A DNA stretch of 45,703 bases from Candidatus Methanophagaceae archaeon GoMg1 (GCA_013180605.1 QBUL01000184.1:1-45703); one strand, 5' to 3'; positions 15,649-23,320 are shown, numbered from the stretch's first letter. Notes: generated by a model not told the origin, from the sequence alone. Numbers and translations are program-made.

Positions 15649-16455
15649 TTACACATATCCACTCGGTTGTTCTTCCTCCTGCTCTCGCCTCTGCCCCTGA
15701 CCCTGTTCTTGTAGCTCTTCTGTTATTTTACCCTCTGCCATCCCCCTTTCTTCTAAATCCGATGTGTCTACTGTGATTCCTAATATCTCACTGATTTTTT
15801 CCAGCAATTCCTTCGCAGCATAAAAATCAGGATATTCGGGGTCTGCCAAGTTGTGCGTGGTGTTTGCAAATAAACAAATGCCCTTCAGTCCTTTCTCTCG
15901 CCCTATCGCAACTACAAGCCCCGAAAAGCCGATGAATCTATCTACGTTTGTTTTCTTAATCCCTGATTTATACATCTCTTCCAATAACGCTGTGTCGGTC
16001 GCACAACCGGTTATCCCCTCTTCTATTACCTGTGCACCGAGCGAGATCACCATTTTTACGTGATACTCCTTAAATAAATCGGTGACTTTATCCGCAACCA
16101 CGTATTGGTTAGGAGCATTGTACGCCTGGTAACCCCTTGTTATTATAATGTCTTGATTCTGCTCAAGCGCATAGAATTCCACGCTTGGAAGATGAGCTAC
16201 ATTGCCTTTCGCTATTTTTGCACCCGCAACACTGGGAGCCCCGAGATACGAGGGTCCGTAATAAACACTTGGGAATCCGTACGAATACAATTCCGCGAAT
16301 ATCCGGGGGTCCGTCTTTTTTACAAGTTCATCTACAACAATCTTCCCTACCGACCTCAGCCCCGATGACCCCACTATGGCTATTGGTTCCTTCAGGTGTA
16401 TCCTGCCCCTGCCCTTATCCCGATAATTTATCCACGCTTTTTTCGTTATGCCCAT
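15649..16455 (-). CDS. PAC2 family protein (proteasome-assembly chaperone fold)
   Basis: The protein has 268 residues. PIAIVGSSGLRSVGKIVVDEL, AELYSYGFPSVYYG, IIITRGYQAYNA and GFSGLVVAIGREKGLKGICLFANT follow the order of the archaeal PAC2 family (COG2047-like), a phosphorylase-type fold related to eukaryotic proteasome assembly chaperones. The last 35 residues form a Gln/Glu-rich tail that is not part of the fold. Archaeal members are thought to help assemble proteasomes, but direct evidence is limited. It lies directly upstream of elp3. Confidence 0.85.
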   Translation of the reverse strand: MGITKKAWINYRDKGRGRIHLKEPIAIVGSSGLRSVGKIVVDELVKKTDPRIFAELYSYGFPSVYYGPSYLGAPSVAGAKIAKGNVAHLPSVEFYALEQNQDIIITRGYQAYNAPNQYVVADKVTDLFKEYHVKMVISLGAQVIEEGITGCATDTALLEEMYKSGIKKTNVDRFIGFSGLVVAIGREKGLKGICLFANTTHNLADPEYPDFYAAKELLEKISEILGITVDTSDLEERGMAEGKITEELQEQGQGQRREQEEEQPSGYV

Positions 16456-16494
16456 AATATTTTTTCAGATAAAATCATTCTAAAGAAAAGAAAA

Positions 16495-16580
16495 GTTTAT
16501 GTAGATAAAAAGAAAAATCCATGTAAATCCCGTGTCTTAATTAACTTAAATAGAAGGAAAAGTATAGATTATAAACAACG
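16495..16580 (-). repeat. Dispersed repeat family 1, copy B (reverse, partial)
   Basis: Reading the minus strand gives CTTTTCCTTCTATTTAAG, then GACACGGGATTTACATGG. This matches the first half of the family seen at 13830 and 28055 in reverse orientation; the second inverted arm is missing. It lies between the divergent PAC2 and CooT-like genes and so may contain their promoters. Confidence 0.6.
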
Positions 16581-16583
16581 AAA

Positions 16584-16772
16584 ATGTGCGAATCAAGCGT
16601 GCTGGTGGAAAGCGGGGGCAGTAAAACATTGCTGATGGAAGACGTGGTTCATGTAGAAGTTAACGGTGAGGACGTAAAATGCACGGGGATATTAGGCGAG
16701 ACACAAAGCGCTAAGGGCAAGATAAAGGAAATTAATCTGATGACGCATACGATAGTAATAGAGGATACTTAA
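16584..16772 (+). CDS. CooT-like small nickel-binding protein
   Basis: The protein has 62 residues beginning MCESSVLVE, followed by LLMEDVVHVEVNGEDVKC, GILGETQSAKGKIKEINL and THTIVIED. The Met-Cys start, the MEDV segment and the small beta-barrel pattern match the CooT family; in CooT the second-position Cys binds nickel at the dimer interface. A role in supplying nickel (for CODH or hydrogenase) is possible but no such enzyme lies here. The stop is 13 bases before the thiolase start, so the two are probably one operon. Confidence 0.75.
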   Translation: MCESSVLVESGGSKTLLMEDVVHVEVNGEDVKCTGILGETQSAKGKIKEINLMTHTIVIEDT

Positions 16773-16785
16773 AGGGTGCGTATGA

Positions 16786-17976
16786 ATGAGGGATGTAGCC
16801 ATAATAGGGATTGGGCATACGAAATTTGGAAGAGCATCGAAAACGTCACTGGAGTTGTTTTCAGAAGCGGCACTGCAAGCTGTGGACGATGCAGGAGTGG
16901 ATTTAAAGGACATAGAGGCGTTATTTCAGGGTGCTGCGCTCCCCGGTTTTGAGGAAGGGCAGGTAACGCCCGCGGCATTCTCTGCTGCTGAACTCAACTT
17001 GGGTGAGGGTTCTATACCCGCGACGCGCTACGAAGGTGCTTGTGCCTCTGCATCAATCGCAATACGTGAAGCTGCGGAATGGATCGCCTCAGGACAATGC
17101 GATATGGTAATGGCAGGAGGGGTGGAAAAAGCGCTGTTGATGGGAACACTATTTGCAACGAGAATATTTGCGATGGCTTGCCATGCACCAACCGAGGGTC
17201 CAGCAGGGCTAACTTTTCCAGGCGTTTTCGCAATGGCTGCAAGGCGGTATTCCAAAAATTACGACATTTCCATGGACAAACTGCGAGAACAAATGGCGCT
17301 CGTTTCTGTAAAGAATCACAAGCATGGTGCTTTGAATCCGCTGGCACAGTTCTATAAGAAGATGGGCGACCTGAAGGTAGAAGAAGTAATAAATTCAAAA
17401 CTGGTGGCAGACCCACTGACGGTTTTAGATTGCTGTCCTTTTTCTGATGGTGCTGCGGCTATCGTGCTCTGCGCCGCGGAAGAAGCGAGAAAATACACGG
17501 ATGACCCTGTTTACATATTGGGCACCGGTCAGGGTTCAGGTGGAGCATTATCAAAGATGAAGGACTTAACAAAGCCGGATTCGCGAATAAAGTCTGCGAG
17601 AATGGCATTTAAACATGCGGGGCTCAGCCCTTCGGATATAGACGTGCTTGAACTCCACGATTGTTTTACAATTGCGGAACTGATAGCGTTGGAGAGTATG
17701 GGTTTCTTTGGATGGGGCGAAGCGGCAGAGGCAACTGCGGATGGGCAAACAGAATCAGGCGGGAAAATACCTGTGAATATGTCCGGAGGTTTAATCGGCA
17801 AAGGGCATCCGATAGGAGCAACGGGAGCATCTCAGGTTTACTGGATAGTTAAGCAAATGAGAGGAGAAGCAGCAAAAGGGAATCAAATTGACCCTGTTCC
17901 TGAGTACGGGATGACTGACACGCTGGGCGGAGACTTCGGGACGCTATGTCATATTATACTCGGGCGGGGGAAATAG
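16786..17976 (+). CDS. Archaeal thiolase (acetyl-CoA C-acetyltransferase type)
   Basis: The protein has 396 residues. RYEGACASASIAI holds the nucleophilic Cys, ELHDCFTIAELIALE the first active-site His, and GHPIGATGASQVYW the second. FGTLCHIILGRGK at the end provides the acid/base Cys. The form is the archaeal thiolase that partners a DUF35 OB-fold protein, usually encoded next to it. It condenses two acetyl-CoA or cleaves 3-ketoacyl-CoA. HMG-CoA synthase is not adjacent here; the neighbours are DUF35 and a 3-hydroxyacyl-CoA dehydrogenase, which points to acyl-CoA breakdown or synthesis. An AAAGGGTG site precedes the ATG. The stop codon is the first base triplet of the S23-element repeat. Confidence 0.9.
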   Translation: MRDVAIIGIGHTKFGRASKTSLELFSEAALQAVDDAGVDLKDIEALFQGAALPGFEEGQVTPAAFSAAELNLGEGSIPATRYEGACASASIAIREAAEWIASGQCDMVMAGGVEKALLMGTLFATRIFAMACHAPTEGPAGLTFPGVFAMAARRYSKNYDISMDKLREQMALVSVKNHKHGALNPLAQFYKKMGDLKVEEVINSKLVADPLTVLDCCPFSDGAAAIVLCAAEEARKYTDDPVYILGTGQGSGGALSKMKDLTKPDSRIKSARMAFKHAGLSPSDIDVLELHDCFTIAELIALESMGFFGWGEAAEATADGQTESGGKIPVNMSGGLIGKGHPIGATGASQVYWIVKQMRGEAAKGNQIDPVPEYGMTDTLGGDFGTLCHIILGRGK

Positions 17977-18305
17977 GGACTAGGGATTAGGGACTAGCCA
18001 CTAGGGACTAGGGTATGGGAAAAATGATAAATTCGTATCAGGATCTGGAAGTATGGAAGAAGGCAATGGAGTTGGTAACGGATATTTATAAAGTCACACA
18101 AACTTTTCCAAAGGAAGAACTTTATGGCATGACAAATCAACTGCGCCGGGCATCTGTGTCAGTACCAGCGAATATAGCTGAGGGGTGGGGGCGAGGAATT
18201 ACAAAAATCATTGAAATAAGCAAGATGATGAACGCCTTAATAAACAGCTTAAAACATCCCTAACTCCCAATCCCCAGTGGCTAGTCCCTAGTGGCTATTG
18301 GCTAA
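17974..18305. mobile_element. S23 element with inverted degenerate repeats
   Basis: The left edge (17974-18014) is made of TAGGGACTAGGGATTAGGG-type units starting exactly at the thiolase stop. The right edge (18259-18305) holds the opposite strand form (AGTGGCTAGTCCCTAGTGGC). They bracket one four-helix-bundle gene in a 330-base unit between two genes that normally sit side by side. The edges can pair as imperfect terminal inverted repeats, suggesting a mobile or passively mobilised unit. Confidence 0.6.
18024..18263 (+). pseudogene. Four-helix-bundle S23 protein, internally deleted
   Basis: From the ATG at 18024 the frame encodes 79 residues: MINSYQDLEVWKKAMELV, then YGMTNQLRRASVSVPANIAE and GWGRG, the signature of the S23/avd-like family first found in 23S rRNA intervening sequences. 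Full members have about 115-120 residues and continue through a third helix (ALGSLAE-like). Here GWGRGITK passes directly to IIEISKMMNALINSLK, the final helix, so roughly 35-40 residues are missing without loss of frame. A folded four-helix bundle is unlikely. Confidence 0.75.
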
Positions 18306-18309
18306 TAAA

Positions 18310-18780
18310 ATGATGACGACAAAAAAGGTGATAGGAAAAGAGCAAGAAGAAATAGAGAAAGAATATAGGGAATACACGGTTCTAAGCCTCGCCGAGTATG
18401 AAGAAGGCTTGAGGAACGGGAAATTGTTAGGGTTGAGATGTGCGTCTTGTGGCGGGATAACCTGCCATCCAATGCCTGTTTGCCAGTGGTGTGGTGGCAG
18501 AATCCTTGCGAGAGTGGAATTATGTGGTGCAGGGGAGTTGACGACATTTACGGTAATCCGCGTGCCATCAGAGGGATTTGAGGAGGAGGCGCCTTATATC
18601 CCCTGTCTGGTGAAGACAAAGGAGGGACCTTGTGTTGTAGGGCGGCTTGATTACGATACAGAAAGTGCAACGCAAGAACTAATCGGTAAGCAGGTGAAGA
18701 TGAGCGGTACGCACACCTGTAAAGGCGATAAGTTTTCAGACGGGGCTCATACGTGCCCGGTATTTAAAATACAAGAATGA
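18310..18780 (+). CDS. DUF35 OB-fold acyl-CoA-binding protein, thiolase partner
   Basis: From the ATG at 18310 the protein has 156 residues. A zinc ribbon (LRCASCGGITCHPMPVCQWC, four Cys in two CxxC pairs) at about 37-58 precedes an OB-fold (ELTTFTVIRVPSEGFEEEAP, then VVGRLDY). In the archaeal thiolase/HMG-CoA synthase complex this protein bridges the enzymes and holds the CoA chain. The upstream S23 element has replaced the usual short spacer, and no clear ribosome site remains before the start. A TTG at 18298 is inside the element repeat and is less likely. Confidence 0.85.
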   Translation: MMTTKKVIGKEQEEIEKEYREYTVLSLAEYEEGLRNGKLLGLRCASCGGITCHPMPVCQWCGGRILARVELCGAGELTTFTVIRVPSEGFEEEAPYIPCLVKTKEGPCVVGRLDYDTESATQELIGKQVKMSGTHTCKGDKFSDGAHTCPVFKIQE

Positions 18781-18810
18781 CCTATTTATGAAAAACATAA
18801 AAGAAAAGCC

Positions 18811-19671
18811 ATGAAAGTAAAGAAAGTTTGTGTTGTGGGGATAGGCGTAATGGGAACTGGAATCGTGCAGATATGCGCCCAGGCGGGTTACGCTACATCG
18901 GTTGTCGGCAGGAGCGAAGAGTCGCTGGAAAGAGGACTGGGGAAAATAAAAAACGACCTTACGAGACTCGCAAAGAAAGGGCAGATGGAACAGGAGGAAG
19001 TGGACAGAATTGTAGATGCGATAACGGCAAATGCGACAACGAGTTTAGAAGAAGGGGCAGAAGGAGCGGATTTTGTGATTGAAGCGGTACATGAGGATTT
19101 AGAGCTGAAACAGCAGATATTTAGAGAATTGGACAAGATATGTCCTGAGCATGCCATTCTCGGTAGTAATACCTCAACGTTTCCTATCACGGCTTTAGCC
19201 GCAGTAACAAAAAGACCGGATAAAGTAATTGGCACTCATTTTATGAACCCGCCACCGGTCGTGAAGGGAATGGAGATAATAAAATCGTTATTAACCTCTG
19301 AAGACACGGTAAACATAACGAAAGAGTTCGTAAAGTCGTTGGGGAAGGAGCCGATTGAAATCAAGGATTCCCCTGGGTTCGTGGTGAGTCGAATGATCTG
19401 TCTTGTGATGAACGAAGCGGTGAGGATGCATGAGGAGGACATCGCATCTGTTGCGGACATAGATAAAATAGCGAAATTGTGTTTTAACTGGCCTATTGGT
19501 CCGTTCCAGCTTTTAGATTTGATTGGAATAGACATTGTAGCTGCGGTTCTCAACACGATGTACAATGAGACCGGGAAAGAGCGATTCAAACCAGCGCTTC
19601 TTATGATGCAAATGGTGAGAGCGGGCTGGACAGGCAGAAAGGCAGGAAAAGGGTTCTACGAGTATGAGTAG
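18811..19671 (+). CDS. 3-hydroxyacyl-CoA (3-hydroxybutyryl-CoA) dehydrogenase
   Basis: The protein has 286 residues. The Rossmann loop GIGVMGTGIVQICAQAG binds NAD(P). FVIEAVHEDLELKQQIF, NTSTFPITALA, the catalytic-His segment GTHFMNPPPVV and DSPGFVVSRMI follow in family order, and WTGRKAGKGFYEY closes the C-terminal domain. It interconverts 3-hydroxyacyl-CoA and 3-ketoacyl-CoA. With the upstream thiolase and DUF35 protein it forms the last two steps of a short beta-oxidation module. Acyl-CoA dehydrogenase and enoyl-CoA hydratase are not in this window. Confidence 0.9.
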   Translation: MKVKKVCVVGIGVMGTGIVQICAQAGYATSVVGRSEESLERGLGKIKNDLTRLAKKGQMEQEEVDRIVDAITANATTSLEEGAEGADFVIEAVHEDLELKQQIFRELDKICPEHAILGSNTSTFPITALAAVTKRPDKVIGTHFMNPPPVVKGMEIIKSLLTSEDTVNITKEFVKSLGKEPIEIKDSPGFVVSRMICLVMNEAVRMHEEDIASVADIDKIAKLCFNWPIGPFQLLDLIGIDIVAAVLNTMYNETGKERFKPALLMMQMVRAGWTGRKAGKGFYEYE

Positions 19672-19736
19672 GTGCAAAATGCTTGGAGGGCGTATTAAAA
19701 CGAGGTAGAAGAAACGAGGGGCTTTATAAGCTAACT

Positions 19737-19970
19737 ATGAATCAGGAACAGGCGAAAGACCGTGCAAGGGCACTTTTCGACGTGATTGGAAACGTGTACG
19801 AAATACGGATTACTAATTCAGAGCAGGTTATCGAGGTGATAACCGAAAAAATCCTTGATGAGCAGAGGATATTAACGATTTCTATCTCGTTAAACTCTTG
19901 GGTTGCGATGAATCCGTTGGGTACGGGAGAGGTCGAGATACAGGTGGAGGTCGTGAATGAATTGATTTAA
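19737..19970 (+). CDS. Small hypothetical protein (77 aa)
   Basis: The ATG at 19737 gives MNQEQAKDRARALFDVIGN and then alternating beta-strand-like segments (VYEIRITNSEQVIEVITEKI, ILTISISLNSWVAMNPLGTG, EVEIQVEVVNELI). A TTG further upstream is less likely. No family is recognised. It is co-directional with the flanking dehydrogenase and leuC genes (65 and 37 bases away), so it is probably in the same operon. The reading frame looks genuine from its regular strand pattern and amino-acid use. Confidence 0.6.
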   Translation: MNQEQAKDRARALFDVIGNVYEIRITNSEQVIEVITEKILDEQRILTISISLNSWVAMNPLGTGEVEIQVEVVNELI

Positions 19971-20007
19971 TTATAACGGCGAAAGGTTTTTTCTAAGATA
20001 TTTAAAA

Positions 20008-21291
20008 ATGCCGACGATAGCAGAGAAAATACTGGGTGAAAAGGCGGGAAAAGGAAAAGAAGGAAAGGTAGAGGCAGGTGAAATTGTAGAATGTATCGTG
20101 GACTACATAATGGTGAATGACATAACGGGCGTGCCCGCGTTTGAAGTGCTTGACGAACTTGGCGTTGAACTTGAGGAAGAGATGAAAAAGGAGAAGGTGG
20201 TGGTAATACAGGATCATTATGTTCCAAACAAGGACGTGGATTCCGCGGAACAGGCGAAAGCATTGCGCAACTATGCCAGAAGATATGGGATTGCGAATTA
20301 TTATGAGATAGGAAAAGAAGGTAGTGGGATATGCCATCAGGTAATGATAGAAGAGGGATTTGCCGCGCCGGGCAGGCTGATAATAGGTGCGGATTCACAT
20401 ACTTGCTCTTATGGTGCCTTAGGTGCTTTTTCCACCGGGGTTGGCTCGACAGAAGCCGCAGCAGCAATGGCCGCCGGGAGATTGTGGTTTAAAGTTCCCG
20501 CGACACAGAAGTTCGTGATAGACGGCGAATTGAAGAGATATGTAATGGGGAAGGACATAATCCTGCATATTATTGGTGACATAGGCGTTTCGGGTTCGCT
20601 ATACAAAGCACAGGAGTTCTATGGCACGGCGATAAACAATTTGTGCCTCTCGGACAGGATAACAATCTCAAACATGGCAGTGGAAGCAGGAGCTAAGGCA
20701 GGAATTATCCCCCCCGACGAGAAGGTCTTTGAGTTCTTGAGTGATAGTGGCAGGCTAAGAGGGGACTATAAACCCGTTTATGCTTCGGATGCCGAATACG
20801 AAGAAGTATTTGAATACGATGCCTCTGAAATAGTTCCAACAGTTGCAAAACCTTTTTCGCCTGACAATACCGTGCCTGCGAGCGAACTGGACGTTCCCAT
20901 TGACCAGGCGTATTTAGGGTCTTGCACAAACGGTAGAATCGAGGATTTAAGGATTGCTGCGGAGATGTTACGAGGTAAAAAGGTGAATCAAGAAGTGAGA
21001 ATGATTGTGATTCCCGCGAGTAAAAGGGTGTTTGAACGGGCGATAGAAGAAGGATTAATCCAAATATTTCTCAAAGCAGGGGCTTTTGTTTGTGGTCCTA
21101 CCTGTGGCGCTTGCCTGGGTGGACACATGGGCGTTCTCGCATCCGGGGAACGATGCATAAGCACGACAAACCGGAACTTTATCGGGAGGATGGGGCATAA
21201 GGATTCAGAGGTTTATTTGGCGAATCCCGCAGTGGTTGCCGCTTCGGCAGTCGAGGGGAAGATAACCGACCCGACGGAGTTGCAGATATGA
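20008..21291 (+). CDS. leuC: 3-isopropylmalate dehydratase / homoaconitase large subunit
   Basis: The protein has 427 residues, normal for archaeal LeuC/HacA. IIGADSHTCSYGALGAFSTG, YLGSCTNGRIEDL and GPTCGACLGGHMG carry the three Cys ligands of the 4Fe-4S cluster, and STTNRNFIGRMG is the substrate-side motif. It isomerises 2- to 3-isopropylmalate with a small subunit; methanogen relatives may also act on homocitrate-series acids. The small-subunit gene, 725 bases downstream, is truncated here, so the holoenzyme needs another small subunit. A LeuA-type synthase lies at 34.5 kb. Confidence 0.9.
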   Translation: MPTIAEKILGEKAGKGKEGKVEAGEIVECIVDYIMVNDITGVPAFEVLDELGVELEEEMKKEKVVVIQDHYVPNKDVDSAEQAKALRNYARRYGIANYYEIGKEGSGICHQVMIEEGFAAPGRLIIGADSHTCSYGALGAFSTGVGSTEAAAAMAAGRLWFKVPATQKFVIDGELKRYVMGKDIILHIIGDIGVSGSLYKAQEFYGTAINNLCLSDRITISNMAVEAGAKAGIIPPDEKVFEFLSDSGRLRGDYKPVYASDAEYEEVFEYDASEIVPTVAKPFSPDNTVPASELDVPIDQAYLGSCTNGRIEDLRIAAEMLRGKKVNQEVRMIVIPASKRVFERAIEEGLIQIFLKAGAFVCGPTCGACLGGHMGVLASGERCISTTNRNFIGRMGHKDSEVYLANPAVVAASAVEGKITDPTELQI

Positions 21292-21305
21292 GATTAATTG
21301 AAAAA

Positions 21306-21360
21306 TAAACCACGAGATTACACGAGATTACACCGATTTCCACGAAAAAACTTTTTAAAA
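21306..21360 (+). repeat. Short relative of dispersed repeat family 1
   Basis: The stretch reads AAACCACGAGATTACACGAG and then ATTACACCGATTTCCACGAA, the same motifs as the ends of the family-1 repeats, in a reduced form. It separates leuC from the next gene. Confidence 0.45.
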
Positions 21361-21447
21361 AAGAAAACTTTATATTAGGTGTATTATGTAGTTTGTTACG
21401 GTGTGCGTGTAAAAAGAAGGGATAAAGCAAAAAAGGAGGTAAAAATC

Positions 21448-21921
21448 ATGAATAAAATAAAAATTACATCTGCATTTTTTGCGGTTGTTTTGGTGATTTC
21501 CGTTTTTGCGGGGATCACGGTTGGAATGGAGGACTCTGACCTATTTGAAGACTTGAAACAACAGGTGGGCATATACAATCAAAATGTTGGTGGAATTCCA
21601 TTTATAAAGAGTCTTATCGGCGAGGAGAGAATACGCTGCGAAATTTCTCTTAACGATGGGACCGAGCTTATCATTGGAATTACAACCGACGAAGACGCAA
21701 AAATCACAAGCTTTGAAAAAGGCGAGATCTCTGACCCAACGATTAACGCATCTACCAATGAAAACACCGTTCGCACTATAATGAATTCCGACGATCCTGT
21801 TTCTGCATTTCAGGATGCGTTAGACTCCGGAGCAATAACATTTGAGGGCGTTGGACTGGGTGACAAAATAAAGGTTGGGGTGATGAAAGTAGTACTAAAA
21901 ATAGCGGGTTTCTTTATGTGA
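21448..21921 (+). CDS. Exported protein with SCP2-like domain
   Basis: The ATG at 21448 is fixed by a strong AAAGGAGGT site ten bases upstream. The 157-residue protein starts with a signal peptide (MNKIKITSAFFAVVLVISVF, then AGITVG). After it, EERIRCEISLNDGTELIIGI, ISDPTINASTNENTVRTIM and DDPVSAFQDALDSGAITFEG follow the pattern of SCP2/sterol-carrier-like domains found in archaeal exported proteins. KVVLKIAGFFM ends the chain. It is probably outside the membrane and lipid- or ligand-binding. The gene separates leuC from its broken leuD. Confidence 0.55.
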   Translation: MNKIKITSAFFAVVLVISVFAGITVGMEDSDLFEDLKQQVGIYNQNVGGIPFIKSLIGEERIRCEISLNDGTELIIGITTDEDAKITSFEKGEISDPTINASTNENTVRTIMNSDDPVSAFQDALDSGAITFEGVGLGDKIKVGVMKVVLKIAGFFM

Positions 21922-22016
21922 TTGCGCGGATAAGTGTAAAGAGAGACGTTAGTAGTTTTGCCTGCTCAGAAAGACTTAGAAGGTTAGCATTAGAATAAAC
22001 TGTGGGCGATATAAAA

Positions 22017-22199
22017 ATGAGAATCTGGAAGTTCGGCGATAATGTGGACACCGATCAGATAATCCCCGCAGAATATCTGACTACTGGGGACGCGAAGAAA
22101 CTCGCAGCTCATGCTTTCGCTAAGGTGCGACCCGAAATTCCAAAAGAAGTGAAGGAAGGCGATGTCATCGTGGCAGGCGAAAATTTCGGCTGCATCTGA
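22017..22199 (+). pseudogene. leuD: Isopropylmalate dehydratase small subunit, truncated
   Basis: The ATG at 22017 gives [20 protein letters not shown] and 40 more residues ending AGENFGCI and a stop. LeuD/HacB proteins have about 160-170 residues and continue GENFGCGSSREHAP, whose Ser-Arg loop recognises substrate. Homology stops exactly at GENFGC, and no later part of leuD appears downstream in any frame. An ATCGAAG-CTGACAT-CTTCGAT hairpin (22199-22219) lies at the break. This copy cannot make a working subunit. Confidence 0.85.
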
Positions 22200-22231
22200 T
22201 CGAAGCTGACATCTTCGATAAGATAGCAAAA

Positions 22232-22390
22232 ATGGTAAAAGTATCTTTGGATTTGGAAGAGGGGTTGCATAAAGCGATAAGAAAGAAAGCGATAGACAAA
22301 GGAACAACAATGAAGGCACATATAATTGAACTTATCGAAAAGGGTAAACATATAGAAGAAACGGAGGGTATGGAAAAGGCTGAAGAGTAG
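22232..22390 (+). CDS. Ribbon-helix-helix protein (52 aa)
   Basis: The frame encodes MVKVSLDLEEGLHKAIRKK, then AIDKGTTMKAHIIELIEKG and an acidic tail. A beta-strand followed by two helices of this spacing is the Arc/CopG/ParD ribbon-helix-helix fold, which binds DNA as a dimer and often acts as an antitoxin or partition regulator. No toxin gene follows. It lies directly after the leuD break, so its arrival may be linked to that truncation. Its start has no strong ribosome site. Confidence 0.6.
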   Translation: MVKVSLDLEEGLHKAIRKKAIDKGTTMKAHIIELIEKGKHIEETEGMEKAEE

Positions 22391-23032
22391 GTAGCTGCTG
22401 CATAGATAATTGTTGCATAAAAGTAGCTAGTTATTATGTGGATGTAGGGGGTGGTTAGAGGTATCTAGGTAGAAGGCGTAAAAGTAATTGTAAATATAAA
22501 GGGATGCGAAATGGTAAACATTACAAAGATTATCCAAGTTCAAATGCATGTCGTATAACACAGAATATATGACACGGGCATTGGAAAGCACTTTAAAAAA
22601 TTTTATTTGTGATTTAAGCGATTTTTAGATGACTTAAAATATTATATGACATGGGAGCACGAAAAAGAGGAGGATTATATGACCATTAGAGGTGCGTCAT
22701 TACAATACTCTTGGTATCTTTTATACCTTCCATTGCTTTTAATCCTTTGAGCACAAAAATGTGATTACCACAAATGGTACAAATGGTACAAATATAACAA
22801 GTGATGTGGATGTTACAGATGGTATTTCAATAGGTAAACATGTAGTTTCGCGTTTCAGCGTTGCTTGCGTCTGTATTTGCATTCTCAGCGAATTTTTCGT
22901 CTACCCACAATGTATTTTATTAGTGACGTCTTTTTCTTCCGTTATATCGCAAATATGTGTTCGATTTTGTTCTTGGTAGTGAAAAAAAATAATTAATTCT
23001 TCCTCGAAGTATTCTTTTCTGTTTCAGATATA
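22391..23032. other. Long gap, no convincing gene
   Basis: About 640 bases with many stops. A GAGGAGGATT site at about 22670 precedes a 24-codon frame only. At 22541-22563 the sequence CAAATGCATGTCGTATAACA matches the HEPN-gene end plus first box of element b. Near 22775 a repeated ACAAATGGT unit encodes Asn-Gly-Thr repeats in a short frame that could be the scrap of a surface protein. No complete gene or RNA was recognised. Confidence 0.5.
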
Positions 23033-23033
23033 C

Positions 23034-23104
23034 GCCCCAGCCGGGAGTCGAACCCGGGTCTTGGGCTCCGCAAGCCCAAGGGATTTCCACTACCACACTG
23101 AGGC
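23034..23104 (-). tRNA. tRNA, read as tRNA-Arg (anticodon GCG)
   Basis: On the minus strand a seven-base-pair acceptor stem (GCCTCAG/CTGGGGC), an anticodon arm TGGGC-TTGCGGA-GCCCA and a T arm CCGGG-TTCGACT-CCCGG fold cleanly in 71 bases; position 73 would be G and no CCA is encoded. The anticodon is GCG, for arginine CGC/CGT codons. The D arm is weak: only two G-C pairs flank the TAGTGGAAAT loop. The body otherwise resembles archaeal tRNA-Gly(GCC). No intron is seen. A family-1 repeat starts just upstream of the gene. Confidence 0.75.
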
Positions 23105-23107
23105 TTT

Positions 23108-23320
23108 ATTTTTGTATATAATGTATAACTTCCTCTTATTTAAGTTGAGACACGGATTTATTTATTTTCTCGTTGTATATAAAGTATAGCTTCTTTCTAT
23201 TTAAGACACAGATTTACACGGATTTACGCAGATTTATTTTAGTTTAATCGTGTTTGTTAATTCTTATCATCTGTGTTAATCTGAGTCCATAATTTATTTT
23301 CTGTTTTCTTGTAACTTTTG
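23108..23320 (+). repeat. Dispersed repeat family 1, copy C (double head)
   Basis: Two copies of the TTGTATATAAWGTATARCTTC head occur in tandem (about 23112 and 23173), followed by one full body: GACACAGATTTACACGG, ATTTACGCAGATTTATTTTA and ATCTGTGTTAATCTGAGTCC. The first head lies directly upstream of the minus-strand tRNA gene and may supply its TATA-like sequence. Confidence 0.75.

Noticed and set aside
22761-22979. 72-codon frame beginning MITTNGTNGTN
   Set aside because: Only the first 30 residues look protein-like; the rest is Cys/Phe-rich chance translation without ribosome site. Kept only as a note in the gap.
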